Shown piece by piece: positions 33,417 to 41,396 of a DNA stretch of 64,000 nt (position 1 is its first letter; every line of letters starts with the position of its first letter). Both the position numbers and the translations under genes were made by a program. The notes under the pieces were generated by a model. The model saw only the letters and a list, made by a program, of their open reading frames with translations. It was not told the origin of the DNA and made no database searches. Source of the DNA: WJMB01 sp964581465 (GTDB lineage: Bacteria > RBG-13-66-14). The DNA lies in assembly GCA_964581465.1 (NCBI GenBank), contig CAZOOP010000004.1, positions 52,697 to 116,696 on the forward strand, read 5' to 3'.

Positions 33417-34478
33417 ATGTCCGAGAAAGGCGTACAGCGCGAGGTGATGGACCGTCTGCGGCTGATGACGCTGCGCAACAACGTACCGCTCAACGGCACC
33501 TTCGAGCTGACCTACCGCTGCCAACTGAGCTGTCACCACTGCTACGTCGACCCCACGGACCCCCACCGCAACGAGATATCCACCGAGCTTTGGCTCGACG
33601 TGTTGCGCGAGATCGCCGGGATGGGCTGTCTGATGCTGACTCTCACCGGTGGCGAACCGACACTGCATCCGGCCTTTCCCCGTCTGGTTGAAGAGAGTCA
33701 CCGTCTGGGCCTCTACCTGCGCATCTACACCAACGCCTACGATCTCGACGAAGACGATGTCGATTTCCTGGCGGTCAACGGTGTGCGGCACATCCACGTT
33801 TCGCTCTATGGACCCGACGCTCGAACCCATGACGGCGTCACCGGTGTTCCGGGCTCCTTCGAACGCGCCAGCGAGGCTATCCGCCGCCTGCGGGCCGCCG
33901 GGATTACCGTCGTCGTCGGCTCGGTGTTGCTCAAAGACACCTTCCATCACTTCGCGAGAACACGAAGGTACATTCACGGTCTCGGGGCTTGTTTCCGGGC
34001 TTCAACGCTCATTTCTCCTTCGAACATGGGATCGTGCATTCCCGAACGCGAGATGCTGGACGCCGATGATCTGATGAGTGTCGCCCCGGCGATGTTCGAG
34101 AAGCTGAGTTACCCGAAGGTTCCGGAATCAAGCGGTATCGAGCGCATGATGCGCGCCGTCCCCTGTACAGCCGGTAGCGACAGCTTTTCCATCGCACCTG
34201 ACGGCACGGTGATGCCCTGCCTGCAAATCCGCTTGTCTCTGGGCGACCTCCGACGGCAGAGCTTTCGGAGGATCTGGAATCACTCGCCCCCGCGTTTCTA
34301 CCTCAACGGGGTGCGCTATCTCGAGGTGCCCGATTGCCTGGATTGCGTAAACCGCTGGCAGTGTTCGCGCTGCGCCGGTATCGTACTTATTGAAACCGGT
34401 TCCCTCTGGCGATCATCGCCGACGACCTGTCGGCACACGGAAACCTGGATAAAGCTATATTCGAGCCGCACTGATTAG
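33417..34478 (+). CDS. Radical SAM/SPASM peptide-modifying enzyme
   Basis: The 353-residue enzyme has the SAM cluster motif C35-x3-C39-x2-C42 (CQLSCHHCY), the TLTGGEPTLHP loop, and a SPASM domain from about residue 250 (CTAGSDSFSIAPDGTVMPC, then DCLDCVNRWQCSRC and a late CRH) that should bind auxiliary iron-sulphur clusters. Such enzymes install thioether, C-C or epimer changes on peptides. Encoded between a PqqD protein and a Cys-bearing peptide, it is a likely RiPP maturase. The ATG is 2 bp after the pqqD-like stop. Confidence 0.9.
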   Translation: MSEKGVQREVMDRLRLMTLRNNVPLNGTFELTYRCQLSCHHCYVDPTDPHRNEISTELWLDVLREIAGMGCLMLTLTGGEPTLHPAFPRLVEESHRLGLYLRIYTNAYDLDEDDVDFLAVNGVRHIHVSLYGPDARTHDGVTGVPGSFERASEAIRRLRAAGITVVVGSVLLKDTFHHFARTRRYIHGLGACFRASTLISPSNMGSCIPEREMLDADDLMSVAPAMFEKLSYPKVPESSGIERMMRAVPCTAGSDSFSIAPDGTVMPCLQIRLSLGDLRRQSFRRIWNHSPPRFYLNGVRYLEVPDCLDCVNRWQCSRCAGIVLIETGSLWRSSPTTCRHTETWIKLYSSRTD

Positions 34479-34500
34479 CGTCACATCGTAAGGAGTGATT

Positions 34501-34695
34501 ATGTCCGGCAAAGAGTACTCACCCCCAAAGCTGGATTCGGAGCCGGTTTTCCGGGAAGCCCTATTGGGTTGCAACATCAGGGGGTATGAGGACATCTACA
34601 CCTGCGAGGTCAAGGGGAGTCCCTTCCAATGCGAGATTGAAACCACCATTCCCGAAGGGTGCTTCTCCAAACCGCCCAATGCGGGACCTTCCTAA
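34501..34695 (+). CDS. Candidate RiPP precursor peptide (64 aa)
   Basis: ATG 34501 lies 5 bases after AAGGAG, 22 bp beyond the radical SAM stop. The 64-residue peptide has a leader-like N-terminus (KEYSPPKLDSEPVFREALLGC) resembling the K-Y-x-x-P-x-L-x-S-E-x-V-F pattern I associate with peptides in PqqD clusters. Its core-like C-terminal half carries Cys 24, 35, 44 and 54 at spacings of 8-10, with Pro and Gly at the end. It has no signal peptide. It is the natural substrate candidate for the neighbouring enzyme. The crosslink type cannot be told from sequence. Confidence 0.75.
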   Translation: MSGKEYSPPKLDSEPVFREALLGCNIRGYEDIYTCEVKGSPFQCEIETTIPEGCFSKPPNAGPS

Positions 34696-34713
34696 GCCGA
34701 TTATCGGCTGGTC

Positions 34714-35178
34714 ATGCTGAAGCACCATCCAGTAGATCCAGCGGCTTGTTCAAGTATCCGCTGGATGCCCGCCCGGGGTGATTGCCTGGGCGCCCAGGTC
34801 CCGTCGGGGTCCCGGGTTCTGGTGGAGCCCTTCGGCGACGAGCCGCCGCGGCTGGGTGAGCTGGCCGCTTACCTCGCCCCGCGTCGCCGCCTCTTCGTCC
34901 ATCGTCTCTGCCATCGCGACGCCCGCGGCTGGTGGGCCACGCCCGATGCCCGGCTCTACGCCGAGCGCACCGGTCCGTTGATCGGCCGGGTGCGCTGGGC
35001 CGAGAACGCCGGCCGCCGGATCCACCTCCCGGCCCGGCCGGGGCGAGCCCGTCTTGGTTGGTTCATCGCCCGCGGCTACGGCCGTCTCGCCGGACGCGGC
35101 CACCGGGGTCTGCGCCGCCTGGCCTACCGCCTGCTGCGAGGTCTCGTCGACGGCCCCTTGAGTTCACCGACGGCCTGA
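34714..35178 (+). CDS. S24/S26-like peptidase, active-site Ser replaced by Cys
   Basis: The 154-residue protein aligns by pattern with S26 signal-peptidase-like proteins: G-D-C-L-G-A-Q-V-P-S-G-S-R-V-L-V stands where G-x-S-M-x-P-x-I-x-x-G-x-x-V normally is. RRLFVHRLCH gives the HR motif, and DARLYAERTGPLIGRVRW resembles the late strand. The catalytic Ser is thus Cys at about residue 24. No membrane helix is evident, but the end is strongly basic and amphipathic. S26-like genes often sit beside PqqD/nucleotidyltransferase modules, so it may cut the leader of the peptide encoded 18 bp upstream. Confidence 0.6.
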   Translation: MLKHHPVDPAACSSIRWMPARGDCLGAQVPSGSRVLVEPFGDEPPRLGELAAYLAPRRRLFVHRLCHRDARGWWATPDARLYAERTGPLIGRVRWAENAGRRIHLPARPGRARLGWFIARGYGRLAGRGHRGLRRLAYRLLRGLVDGPLSSPTA

Positions 35179-35577
35179 GGACCCCGGCCAGTGTGTCCTG
35201 GATCGAATGGAAGGGGATGGGGATCACTCAACGACGACGGCCCCTATCATAATCGAATAGCGTTGATAAATAGATGTTTAGTCGAGAGTCTACGCGCCGC
35301 ATCCTGTTAGTCACAGATCAGAGGGGAATCATATATTACCGATTTCTACCTAGGTGATTAGGGGCGGTTTGATCGACTGCTTGACGTTGGCGGCCATTAC
35401 GGCAGCAGTTAAAGCCTAAGCGCTATATTATTAGGGATCGTATACCGTGTTCGGACTGCTCCCTGTATGTAACGCACTGTTAACATACGGGTTGGGCTGT
35501 GAAAAACTGCCACAAAAAGGGGGTCAAAAAAGTGGCGGAAAACAAGCAACCGACCGGCACATCAGTTGCCCAAAATG
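35179..35577. other. Start of the large AT-rich island
   Basis: No gene with a ribosome site is visible. The stretch GACTGCTTGACGTTGG (35371-35386) resembles AACTGCTTGACGTCATTGG in the repeat at 20650, so this too is probably worn repeat material. Confidence 0.4.
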
Positions 35578-35940
35578 TAACCATGATATTAGGGATCATC
35601 ACTCGCACCTGAAACGACTCGTCCAGCTAATAGACTGTCATACAACGCTTTATAGCTTATAGTCGCCGCCATAGTCAGACCGTTGCTTGTTGGCGATGGA
35701 CACGGCCTCGCCTTGAACTCCGCTGGAAGCCGGAGGCTGTTGGTTCCATTCAGGTTTCAAACAGGCTGTGAGTAATTGACCTGCTGACGACGCTCTATTA
35801 ATCGCTTTAGCTGCTTAGACCGTTGTCCGCCTTCGCTGGTTGATCACACGCCGCGGGTGGTTACCAGCCCCTCGTATCAGGGCGTCTTTCACCAATTGCT
35901 AATACTTGGTTCAGTTTCTGGTGATTATCCCTAAGAACAA
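35578..35940 (+). repeat. Dispersed mosaic repeat (blocks D, E, F)
   Basis: Block D (ATCACTCGCACCTGAAACGA, then TCCAGCTAATAGACTGTCAT), E (TCGCCTTGAACTCCGCTGGA and GGAGGCTGTTGGTTCC) and F (GACCTGCTGACGACGCTCTA, CTTCGCTGGTTGA, AATACTTGGTTCAGTTTC) follow in the same order as at 23605-23940 and 36845-37150. Confidence 0.8.
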
Positions 35941-36050
35941 CTATAAGTTGGCCGATGGTTAGTATAAATGTATGAGAATCGGCAAGAAATATACACACCA
36001 AATCAATAAGGTAGCACAGCGCCGTCGAGCTGAAAAAGCATAAGGTGTAA

Positions 36051-36344
36051 AAGATCTTCAATACCGATGGCTGTATGGTCGTTAACAGGCTATTAATCAA
36101 CGTGATACACCACAAACGCTTTAACCATGAGATGATCCCGGTCAATGGCGAGGCGCGTATCAACGGCCTCGATAGCTGCCGGGGCTACGCCAAGCGCCGC
36201 TTAAAAGACTATCACGGTGGCTTTAAACGTAACTTCAGGCTCTTTATCAGAGAAGGGCCGCTCAGATTCAGCCATCGCAACGACGAAAACTGTCTCGACT
36301 ACCTGCAGGATACACCGCTCAATTTGTCCGATCAGGTTACATGA
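36051..36344 (+). pseudogene. IS1595/ISXO2-type transposase C-terminal relic
   Basis: A 97-residue frame resembles the C-terminal third of IS1595-family transposases: NTDGCMVVNRLL, then ARINGLDSCRGYAKRRLKDY and REGPLRFSHRNDENCLDYL, which correspond to the family end HINGIESFWSYAKRRL...KECEFRFNHR. The N-terminal two thirds, with the zinc ribbon and the first catalytic Asp residues, are missing, and an in-frame stop lies just upstream. It is a fragment inside the repeat island and suggests the island was once visited or built by mobile DNA. Confidence 0.7.
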
Positions 36345-36375
36345 TCCTATTATTATCTAAAGGCCTCATGAAATG

Positions 36376-37150
36376 TGTTCGGTCCAAATCTGGCTGTTTG
36401 GGATCGGTCTGCCGGGCCGTTATTGACTCCCTGAGATGCGCTGTTTAGAAGCAAACGTTCATCTAGCATGCCCTTATTGCTTGTTATTACGATACTTAAG
36501 AGATAGTGTCAAGGAGTTGGTGGTAATCTGCTGTCAGGGCATATTCTAGTCCGCTGATATCTGGGATCGCTATGGATCACTAAGGGTCAGGCCTGGATTA
36601 GCCGCCACTTCTCAACGGCCTGTTTTCTGATAGGTGTTCGATAATTATCGCCTCTATTATCAACAAGATACAATCACAGTCAGGCCAGGTCTTGATATAC
36701 GATATGTTACCCAATTACAAGTAAACATGCATCAGTTTTATTGCCCATGGTTTGTTGAAAACCTGATGCCATGCTTGCCGTGGTCTTGCCACGGCCGTTC
36801 ACTTGGCTGGTCCGACAACGTGCGATCCCAAGGGATTATCACTGGCATCAGATCGGACTCATCGAGCTGATGGATTGTCATTCAATACTTGACAGTGTAT
36901 TATCGCCGTCATTGTCATCCCGCTGCACGGTGGTGATAAACCCGGGCGGCGTTGAGTCCCACCGGAAGCCGAAGGCTGTTGGTTCCGCTCAGGAGTAGAC
37001 AAAGCCGGGGGAGTTCCGACCGTTATCGGTCTTCGCCGGTTGACGCCGCGCTGTGGATAGTTGCCAAGCCCCCTTCTCGAGGTGGCTTTCCCGGGTCGCG
37101 AAGGCCTGTTTCGGTTTCCGGTGATGATGGTGTTGATCCCCGAGTAAAGG
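36376..37150 (+). repeat. Dispersed mosaic repeat array (blocks A, B, C, D, E, F)
   Basis: This is the fullest array in the window. Block A (GTGTTCGGTCCAAATCTGG to GCCGGGCCGTTATTGAC) is close to 63860-63890. B (CCCTTATTGCTTGTTATTAC) follows, then C (GTCAGGCCTGGATTAGCCGC to CCTCTATTATCAACAAGATA), D (ATCACTGGCATCAGATCGGA), E (GGCTGTTGGTTCCGCTCAGG) and F (CTTCGCCGGTTGACGCCGCG, TCGAGGTGGCTTTCCCGGGT). No gene is evident before 37324. Confidence 0.8.
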
Positions 37151-37323
37151 CATCCATTCTTCCGTATGGCATACGCCGGACGCCGTCTCTGGCTCAGCGC
37201 CCGCAACGGGCGGCCCGGAGAGATCGCGCAATCCATACCGGCGTGGCTTCGATACGATCAGCTGAAGCGAAACCCCAATCGACCGACTCCCCGCGCGGGA
37301 GCGTTGCTCCAGGAGCGTGCAGT

Positions 37324-38649
37324 TTGACCGAGCGGGATCACCTGAGTGTCTTCAAAAGCGGCGAGGCCGTCTTCGGCGTCATCGGCTTGGGCTACGTCGG
37401 CCTGCCCCTGGCGCTGACCTTCGCCGAGAGCGGCGTGCGCGTGCTGGGCTTCGATATCGACGAGGCCAAGACCGCCAAGCTCAACGCCGGCGTCAGCTAC
37501 ATCCGCCAGATACCATCCACGCGGGTGGCCGCCGCCGCCGAGAATGGCCTCCTCGGCGCCGTGACGGACTTCGACCGCCTGGCCGAGGTCGACGCCGTGG
37601 CGATTTGCGTGCCCACCCCCCTGGACGGCCACCGCCAGCCCGACCTCTCCTACGTCCACGCCACCAGCCGGGAGATCGCCAAGCGGCTGCGCCCCGGTCA
37701 GTTGATCATCCTGGAATCGACCACCTATCCGGGGACCACGCGGGAAGAGATCCTGCCTCTGCTCGAGGAGGGCTCCGGCCTGACCGCCGGGAAGGACTTC
37801 TTCCTGGCGTTTTCGCCGGAGCGCGAGGACCCGGGGAACAAGCACTTCAACACCCGCACCATCCCCAAGGTTCTCGGCGGCCTGACCCCCCGCTGCCTGG
37901 AGGCGGCCCGCGCTCTCTACGAGCCCGTTTTCGAACGTGTGGTTCCGGTCTCCAGCCCCGAGGTGGCCGAGCTGACCAAGATCTTCGAGAACACCTTTCG
38001 CGGGGTCAACATCGCCCTGGTCAACGAGCTCAAGCTGCTCTGCCTAAAGATGGGCCTAGACGTCCACGAAGTGATCGCGGCGGCCAAAACCAAACCCTTC
38101 GGTTTCATGGCCTTCTGGCCCGGTCCGGGTCTGGGCGGCCACTGCATCCCCATCGATCCCTTCTACCTGACCTACAAGGCCCACGAGTACGGGATGAGCA
38201 CCCGCTTCATCGAGCTCTCCGGCGAGATCAACTCGGCCATGCCCGGCCATGTGGTCGAGCGCGTCGCCGCGGCCCTCAACAGTCGCGAGAAGCCGCTGAA
38301 GGGCTCCCGGGTGCTGGTGCTGGGCATCGCCTACAAGCCGGACATCGACGACATGCGCGAGAGCCCGGCGGTGCCCGTGATGGAGGGCCTGATCCAGCGG
38401 GGAGCCCGGGTCGAGTACCACGATCCCTTCATCCCGGCCATGCCGGCCACCCGGCAGACCGAGCTGCGTCTGGAGAGCGTCGAGCTGGGCGAGGACTACG
38501 CCGTTCTGCCCGACTACGACGCCGTGGTGATCGTCACCAACCACTCGACCATCGACTACGCCAAGCTGGTCGAGCGGGCGCGGCTGGTCGTCGACACCCG
38601 CAACGCCACCGCCGGGCACCGTCCCGGCGACAAGGTCTGGCTGGCCTGA
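37324..38649 (+). CDS. Nucleotide sugar dehydrogenase (UDP-HexNAc type)
   Basis: The 441-residue enzyme oxidises a UDP-sugar to its uronate with two NAD+. VIGLGYVGLPLALTF is the Rossmann loop, PTPLDGHRQPDL and ESTTYPGTT are family motifs, and GLGGHCIPIDPFYL holds the catalytic Cys. ILESTTYPGTTREE and YKPDIDDMRESPA point to the UDP-GlcNAc/ManNAc dehydrogenase (WbpA/TviB) side rather than UDP-glucose dehydrogenase. TTG 37324 is preferred because AGGAG stands about 8 bases upstream; the open frame to 36952 lies in repeat DNA. It heads the nonulosonic acid block. Confidence 0.9.
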   Translation: MTERDHLSVFKSGEAVFGVIGLGYVGLPLALTFAESGVRVLGFDIDEAKTAKLNAGVSYIRQIPSTRVAAAAENGLLGAVTDFDRLAEVDAVAICVPTPLDGHRQPDLSYVHATSREIAKRLRPGQLIILESTTYPGTTREEILPLLEEGSGLTAGKDFFLAFSPEREDPGNKHFNTRTIPKVLGGLTPRCLEAARALYEPVFERVVPVSSPEVAELTKIFENTFRGVNIALVNELKLLCLKMGLDVHEVIAAAKTKPFGFMAFWPGPGLGGHCIPIDPFYLTYKAHEYGMSTRFIELSGEINSAMPGHVVERVAAALNSREKPLKGSRVLVLGIAYKPDIDDMRESPAVPVMEGLIQRGARVEYHDPFIPAMPATRQTELRLESVELGEDYAVLPDYDAVVIVTNHSTIDYAKLVERARLVVDTRNATAGHRPGDKVWLA

Positions 38650-38650
38650 G

Positions 38651-39340
38651 GTGGAGGTTCTGGCTGTCATCCCGGCCCGCGGCGGCTCGCGTGGTCTGCC
38701 CGGCAAGAACCTGGCCGAGTTGGCCGGCCGGCCTTTGTTGGCCTACACCGCCGACTGCGTCGGCGACTGCCGCCGTCCCGTCCGGGCGGTGCTCTCCACC
38801 GACGACGAAGCCGTCGCCCGGCTGGGTCGTCGATTGGGTCTCGAGGCGCCCTTCCGTCGGCCCGCCGAACTGGCCGCCGACGACACCCCGACCCTGCCGG
38901 TCATCCAGCACGCTTTGGCCGAGCTCAGCGCCGCCGAGGGCTACCGCCCCGAGGTCGTCGCGGTGCTCCAGCCGACCTCGCCGCTGCGCAACGCCGCGCA
39001 TCTCGAGGCGGCCCTGGAACTCTTCTCATCCGTCGATTGCGATTCCTTGATCTCCCTGGCCCCCGTCGAGCACCACCCGGCCTGGGCCTGGCGCATCGTC
39101 GAGGGACTAGCCGTGCCCGAAAACGCCGATCCACCCCGGCGCCGTCAGGACCTGCCATCGCTCCACCGGCCCAACGGCGCCGTCTATCTGACCACGCCGG
39201 AGCTGCTGGCCGCCGACCGTCTGCTGGGCCGGCGCGTCGCCGCCCTGACGATGGAGCCTTGGGAGTCCGTGGACATCGATGACGCCTGGGACCTGGCCGT
39301 GGCCGAGGCCGCTCTGATCTATCGCTCCCGAAACCGCTGA
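38651..39340 (+). CDS. neuA: Acylneuraminate cytidylyltransferase (NeuA/LegF type)
   Basis: The 229-residue product activates a nonulosonic acid with CTP. VIPARGGSRGLPGKNL is the nucleotide loop, STDDEAVA and LQPTSPLRNAAHLEAAL are family motifs, and the end ESVDIDDAWDLAVAE is conserved. GTG 38651 lies 1 bp after the dehydrogenase stop. With NeuB and NeuC downstream it completes the core of the pathway. Whether the sugar is sialic, legionaminic or another nonulosonic acid cannot be told from this enzyme. Confidence 0.92.
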   Translation: MEVLAVIPARGGSRGLPGKNLAELAGRPLLAYTADCVGDCRRPVRAVLSTDDEAVARLGRRLGLEAPFRRPAELAADDTPTLPVIQHALAELSAAEGYRPEVVAVLQPTSPLRNAAHLEAALELFSSVDCDSLISLAPVEHHPAWAWRIVEGLAVPENADPPRRRQDLPSLHRPNGAVYLTTPELLAADRLLGRRVAALTMEPWESVDIDDAWDLAVAEAALIYRSRNR

Positions 39341-39356
39341 GTCCCGTCGAGGCGGC

Positions 39357-39385
39357 TTGAATCCCGACCCCGGTTCATGTATCTT
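39357..39385 (+). promoter_or_regulatory. Possible internal promoter before neuB
   Basis: TTGAAT (39357-39362) and TATCTT (39380-39385) are 17 bp apart, the latter preceded by TG. They fall in the 170-bp gap between neuA and neuB, the only sizeable gap in this block. A 13-bp direct duplication (GGCTCGAATGGTC) lies nearby at 39456-39481. Confidence 0.45.
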
Positions 39386-39513
39386 AAGGTTATGTGTGGC
39401 GGGGTGCTCGGGGCGGAGACCTACCGCCGTTGTCGACCGCCTGAGGTGACTAGTCGGCTCGAATGGTCGGCTCGAATGGTCAATCCTTTTGCCCGCAGTG
39501 TGGAGACCGCGCC

Positions 39514-40581
39514 GTGAGCAACGCCGCCTCCAGCTTCCAGCGACGCCTGAACGACCCTGACGCCCCCTGCGTGATCGTCGCCGAGATCGGCGTCAACCAC
39601 GACGGCGATCCGGTCAAGGCCCGCCGCCTCGTCGACGCGGCGATCGCCGCCGGAGCCGACGCGGTCAAGTTCCAGGTATTCACACCGGAGAAGCTCGTCG
39701 CTCCGGGAGCGGGGACGGCGGACTACCAGCGCTCCCGGGGCGCCGGCGATGATCAGGCCGCCATGCTGCGTCGTCTGTCCCTTTCCCAAGACGACCTGAC
39801 GGCTCTGCGCGATCACACCCTCGCGGGCGGCGGCGTCTTCCTGGCCTCGGCCTTCAGCCCCCGCGACGTCGAGTTGGTCGCCGCGCTGGGAGTGCCGGCG
39901 ATCAAGCTGGGCTCCGGGGAGCTGACCGATCCCTTCGTCCTCGATGCCGCCCGTCGAACCGGGCTGCCCCTGATCCTCTCCACGGGGATGGCCGGGACGG
40001 ACGACATCGACTGGGCCGTGGAACGCCTGGCCGGTGCGCCGCTGATCCTGCTGCACTGCATCAGCGCCTACCCGGCACCCGAGGACGAGCTGCACCTGGC
40101 GGCGATACCGCCGCTTCGCGAGCGCTACGGTGTTCCCGTGGGTTATTCCGATCACAGCCGGGGCTGCGAGGCCGCCGTGCTGGCCGCCGCCCTCGGGGCT
40201 CGTCTGATCGAGAAGCACTTCACCCTGGACCGCGCCGCCCCGGGACCGGACCACGCCGCCAGCAGCGAACCCGCCGAGCTGGCCGAGCTCATCGGCCGGG
40301 TCCGCCGGGCCGAGCGGCTGCTGGGTGAGGTAACCAAGCGCCTCCGGACGGTGGAGGGCGACGTCCGCGCCGCCGCGCGCAAGGGGCTCCACGCCGCACG
40401 GGGCCTCCCCGCCGGACATCGGCTGTCCCCGGGAGATCTCTGCGCTCGCAGGCCCCGGGTTGGTCTGGATCCGCGAAACATCGACGATCTTTACGGCCGC
40501 GAACTGGCCCGGGAGCTGCGGGCCGCCGAACCGCTGACGAGGGACCGCCTGGTCGAGGGAACGGAGGATCTCAAGTGGTGA
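39514..40581 (+). CDS. neuB: N-acetylneuraminate-type synthase with SAF domain
   Basis: NeuB condenses an N-acyl mannosamine-type sugar with phosphoenolpyruvate. The 355-residue protein has VIVAEIGVNHDGDPVKA, GADAVKFQVFTPEKL, KLGSGELTDPFVL and GVPVGYSDHSRGCEA, with IEKHFTLDR, then a C-terminal antifreeze-like SAF domain (GLPAGHRLSPGDLCARRP). GTG 39514 with GGAG at a spacing of 9 is chosen over an upstream ATG at 39463 that lies in unconserved sequence. The end overlaps the methyltransferase start. Confidence 0.92.
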   Translation: MSNAASSFQRRLNDPDAPCVIVAEIGVNHDGDPVKARRLVDAAIAAGADAVKFQVFTPEKLVAPGAGTADYQRSRGAGDDQAAMLRRLSLSQDDLTALRDHTLAGGGVFLASAFSPRDVELVAALGVPAIKLGSGELTDPFVLDAARRTGLPLILSTGMAGTDDIDWAVERLAGAPLILLHCISAYPAPEDELHLAAIPPLRERYGVPVGYSDHSRGCEAAVLAAALGARLIEKHFTLDRAAPGPDHAASSEPAELAELIGRVRRAERLLGEVTKRLRTVEGDVRAAARKGLHAARGLPAGHRLSPGDLCARRPRVGLDPRNIDDLYGRELARELRAAEPLTRDRLVEGTEDLKW

Positions 40582-41396
40582 ACGATTACCAGGAATTCGA
40601 TACCGCCCCCGAACCCCTGCCCACCGAGGCCGTGCGCCGCCGCTCCTCGGTCGAGGTCCACGTGCGCTTCGGCAACGCCGACCTGGCCGGCTGGTTCGTC
40701 GAGCAGCTCGAGCTCTCCGGCAAGGAGCGTATCCTCGAGCTGGGCTGCGGGGTCGGCTACCTCTCCCTGCCCCTGGCCCGGGCCGTGCGGGACGCCGGCC
40801 GCGTCGAGGCCGTCGACTACGTTCCCGAGTACGCCAAGGCCTGGGAGATCATCGAGGAAACCGGCGAGCTGCCCCTGGAGTTCCGCACCATCCCCACCGA
40901 CGGCGCCCTGCCCTGGTCCGACGCCAGCTTCGACGCCGTGGTGGCCGGTTTCAGTCTGCTCTACGTGCCCGACCTGAGCCGGACCATCAAGGAGCTGCGT
41001 CGGGTGACGGCTCCGCGGGGACGGCTGCTGGTCTGCGGACCGGCCCCTGACGACCAGGCCGATTTCCGCCGCTTCTACGAAGAGGTCGTCGATTGCACCC
41101 CCCGGCTCGACCACCGCGCCCGGGGACGGGACATGACCACGGAGGTCCTGCCGGCCCTCGACGAGGCCTTCGGTCGCGGCGAGCGCCTGGACTTCGTCAA
41201 CGTGCTGCGCTTCCCCCGGCCCGTCGATCTGGTCGAGTTCTTCGCCTCCAGCCGGCTCTACCGTGAGCTGGAGGTCGACCTGCCCGCCCGCGACGACCTG
41301 CTGGACACCATCTACCACGTCGCCGAGGACACCATCGGCCGCGAGGGCTCCTACACCGTCACCCGCCACCTCCTCGGCGGGCGCTACACTCGGTGA
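40575..41396 (+). CDS. SAM-dependent methyltransferase (class I)
   Basis: The 273-residue product carries motif I ILELGCGVGYLSLPLA, the acidic VEAVDYVPEYA, and LPWSDASFDAVVAGFSLLYV, as in UbiE-like small-molecule methyltransferases. GTG 40575 follows GGAGG at a spacing of 7 and overlaps neuB by 7 bp; the stop overlaps neuC. Its place between neuB and neuC suggests O- or N-methylation of the nonulosonic acid or its precursor. Confidence 0.82.
   Translation: MVNDYQEFDTAPEPLPTEAVRRRSSVEVHVRFGNADLAGWFVEQLELSGKERILELGCGVGYLSLPLARAVRDAGRVEAVDYVPEYAKAWEIIEETGELPLEFRTIPTDGALPWSDASFDAVVAGFSLLYVPDLSRTIKELRRVTAPRGRLLVCGPAPDDQADFRRFYEEVVDCTPRLDHRARGRDMTTEVLPALDEAFGRGERLDFVNVLRFPRPVDLVEFFASSRLYRELEVDLPARDDLLDTIYHVAEDTIGREGSYTVTRHLLGGRYTR

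Noticed and set aside
35447..35662. A 71-codon frame with a C-x-x-C pair in the large island
   Set aside because: Its second half is dispersed repeat block D, and it has no ribosome site. The CxxC pair is most likely chance.
36952..37323. N-terminal extension of the nucleotide sugar dehydrogenase
   Set aside because: It is made of dispersed repeat sequence and lacks similarity to the family. The TTG at 37324 has AGGAG upstream.
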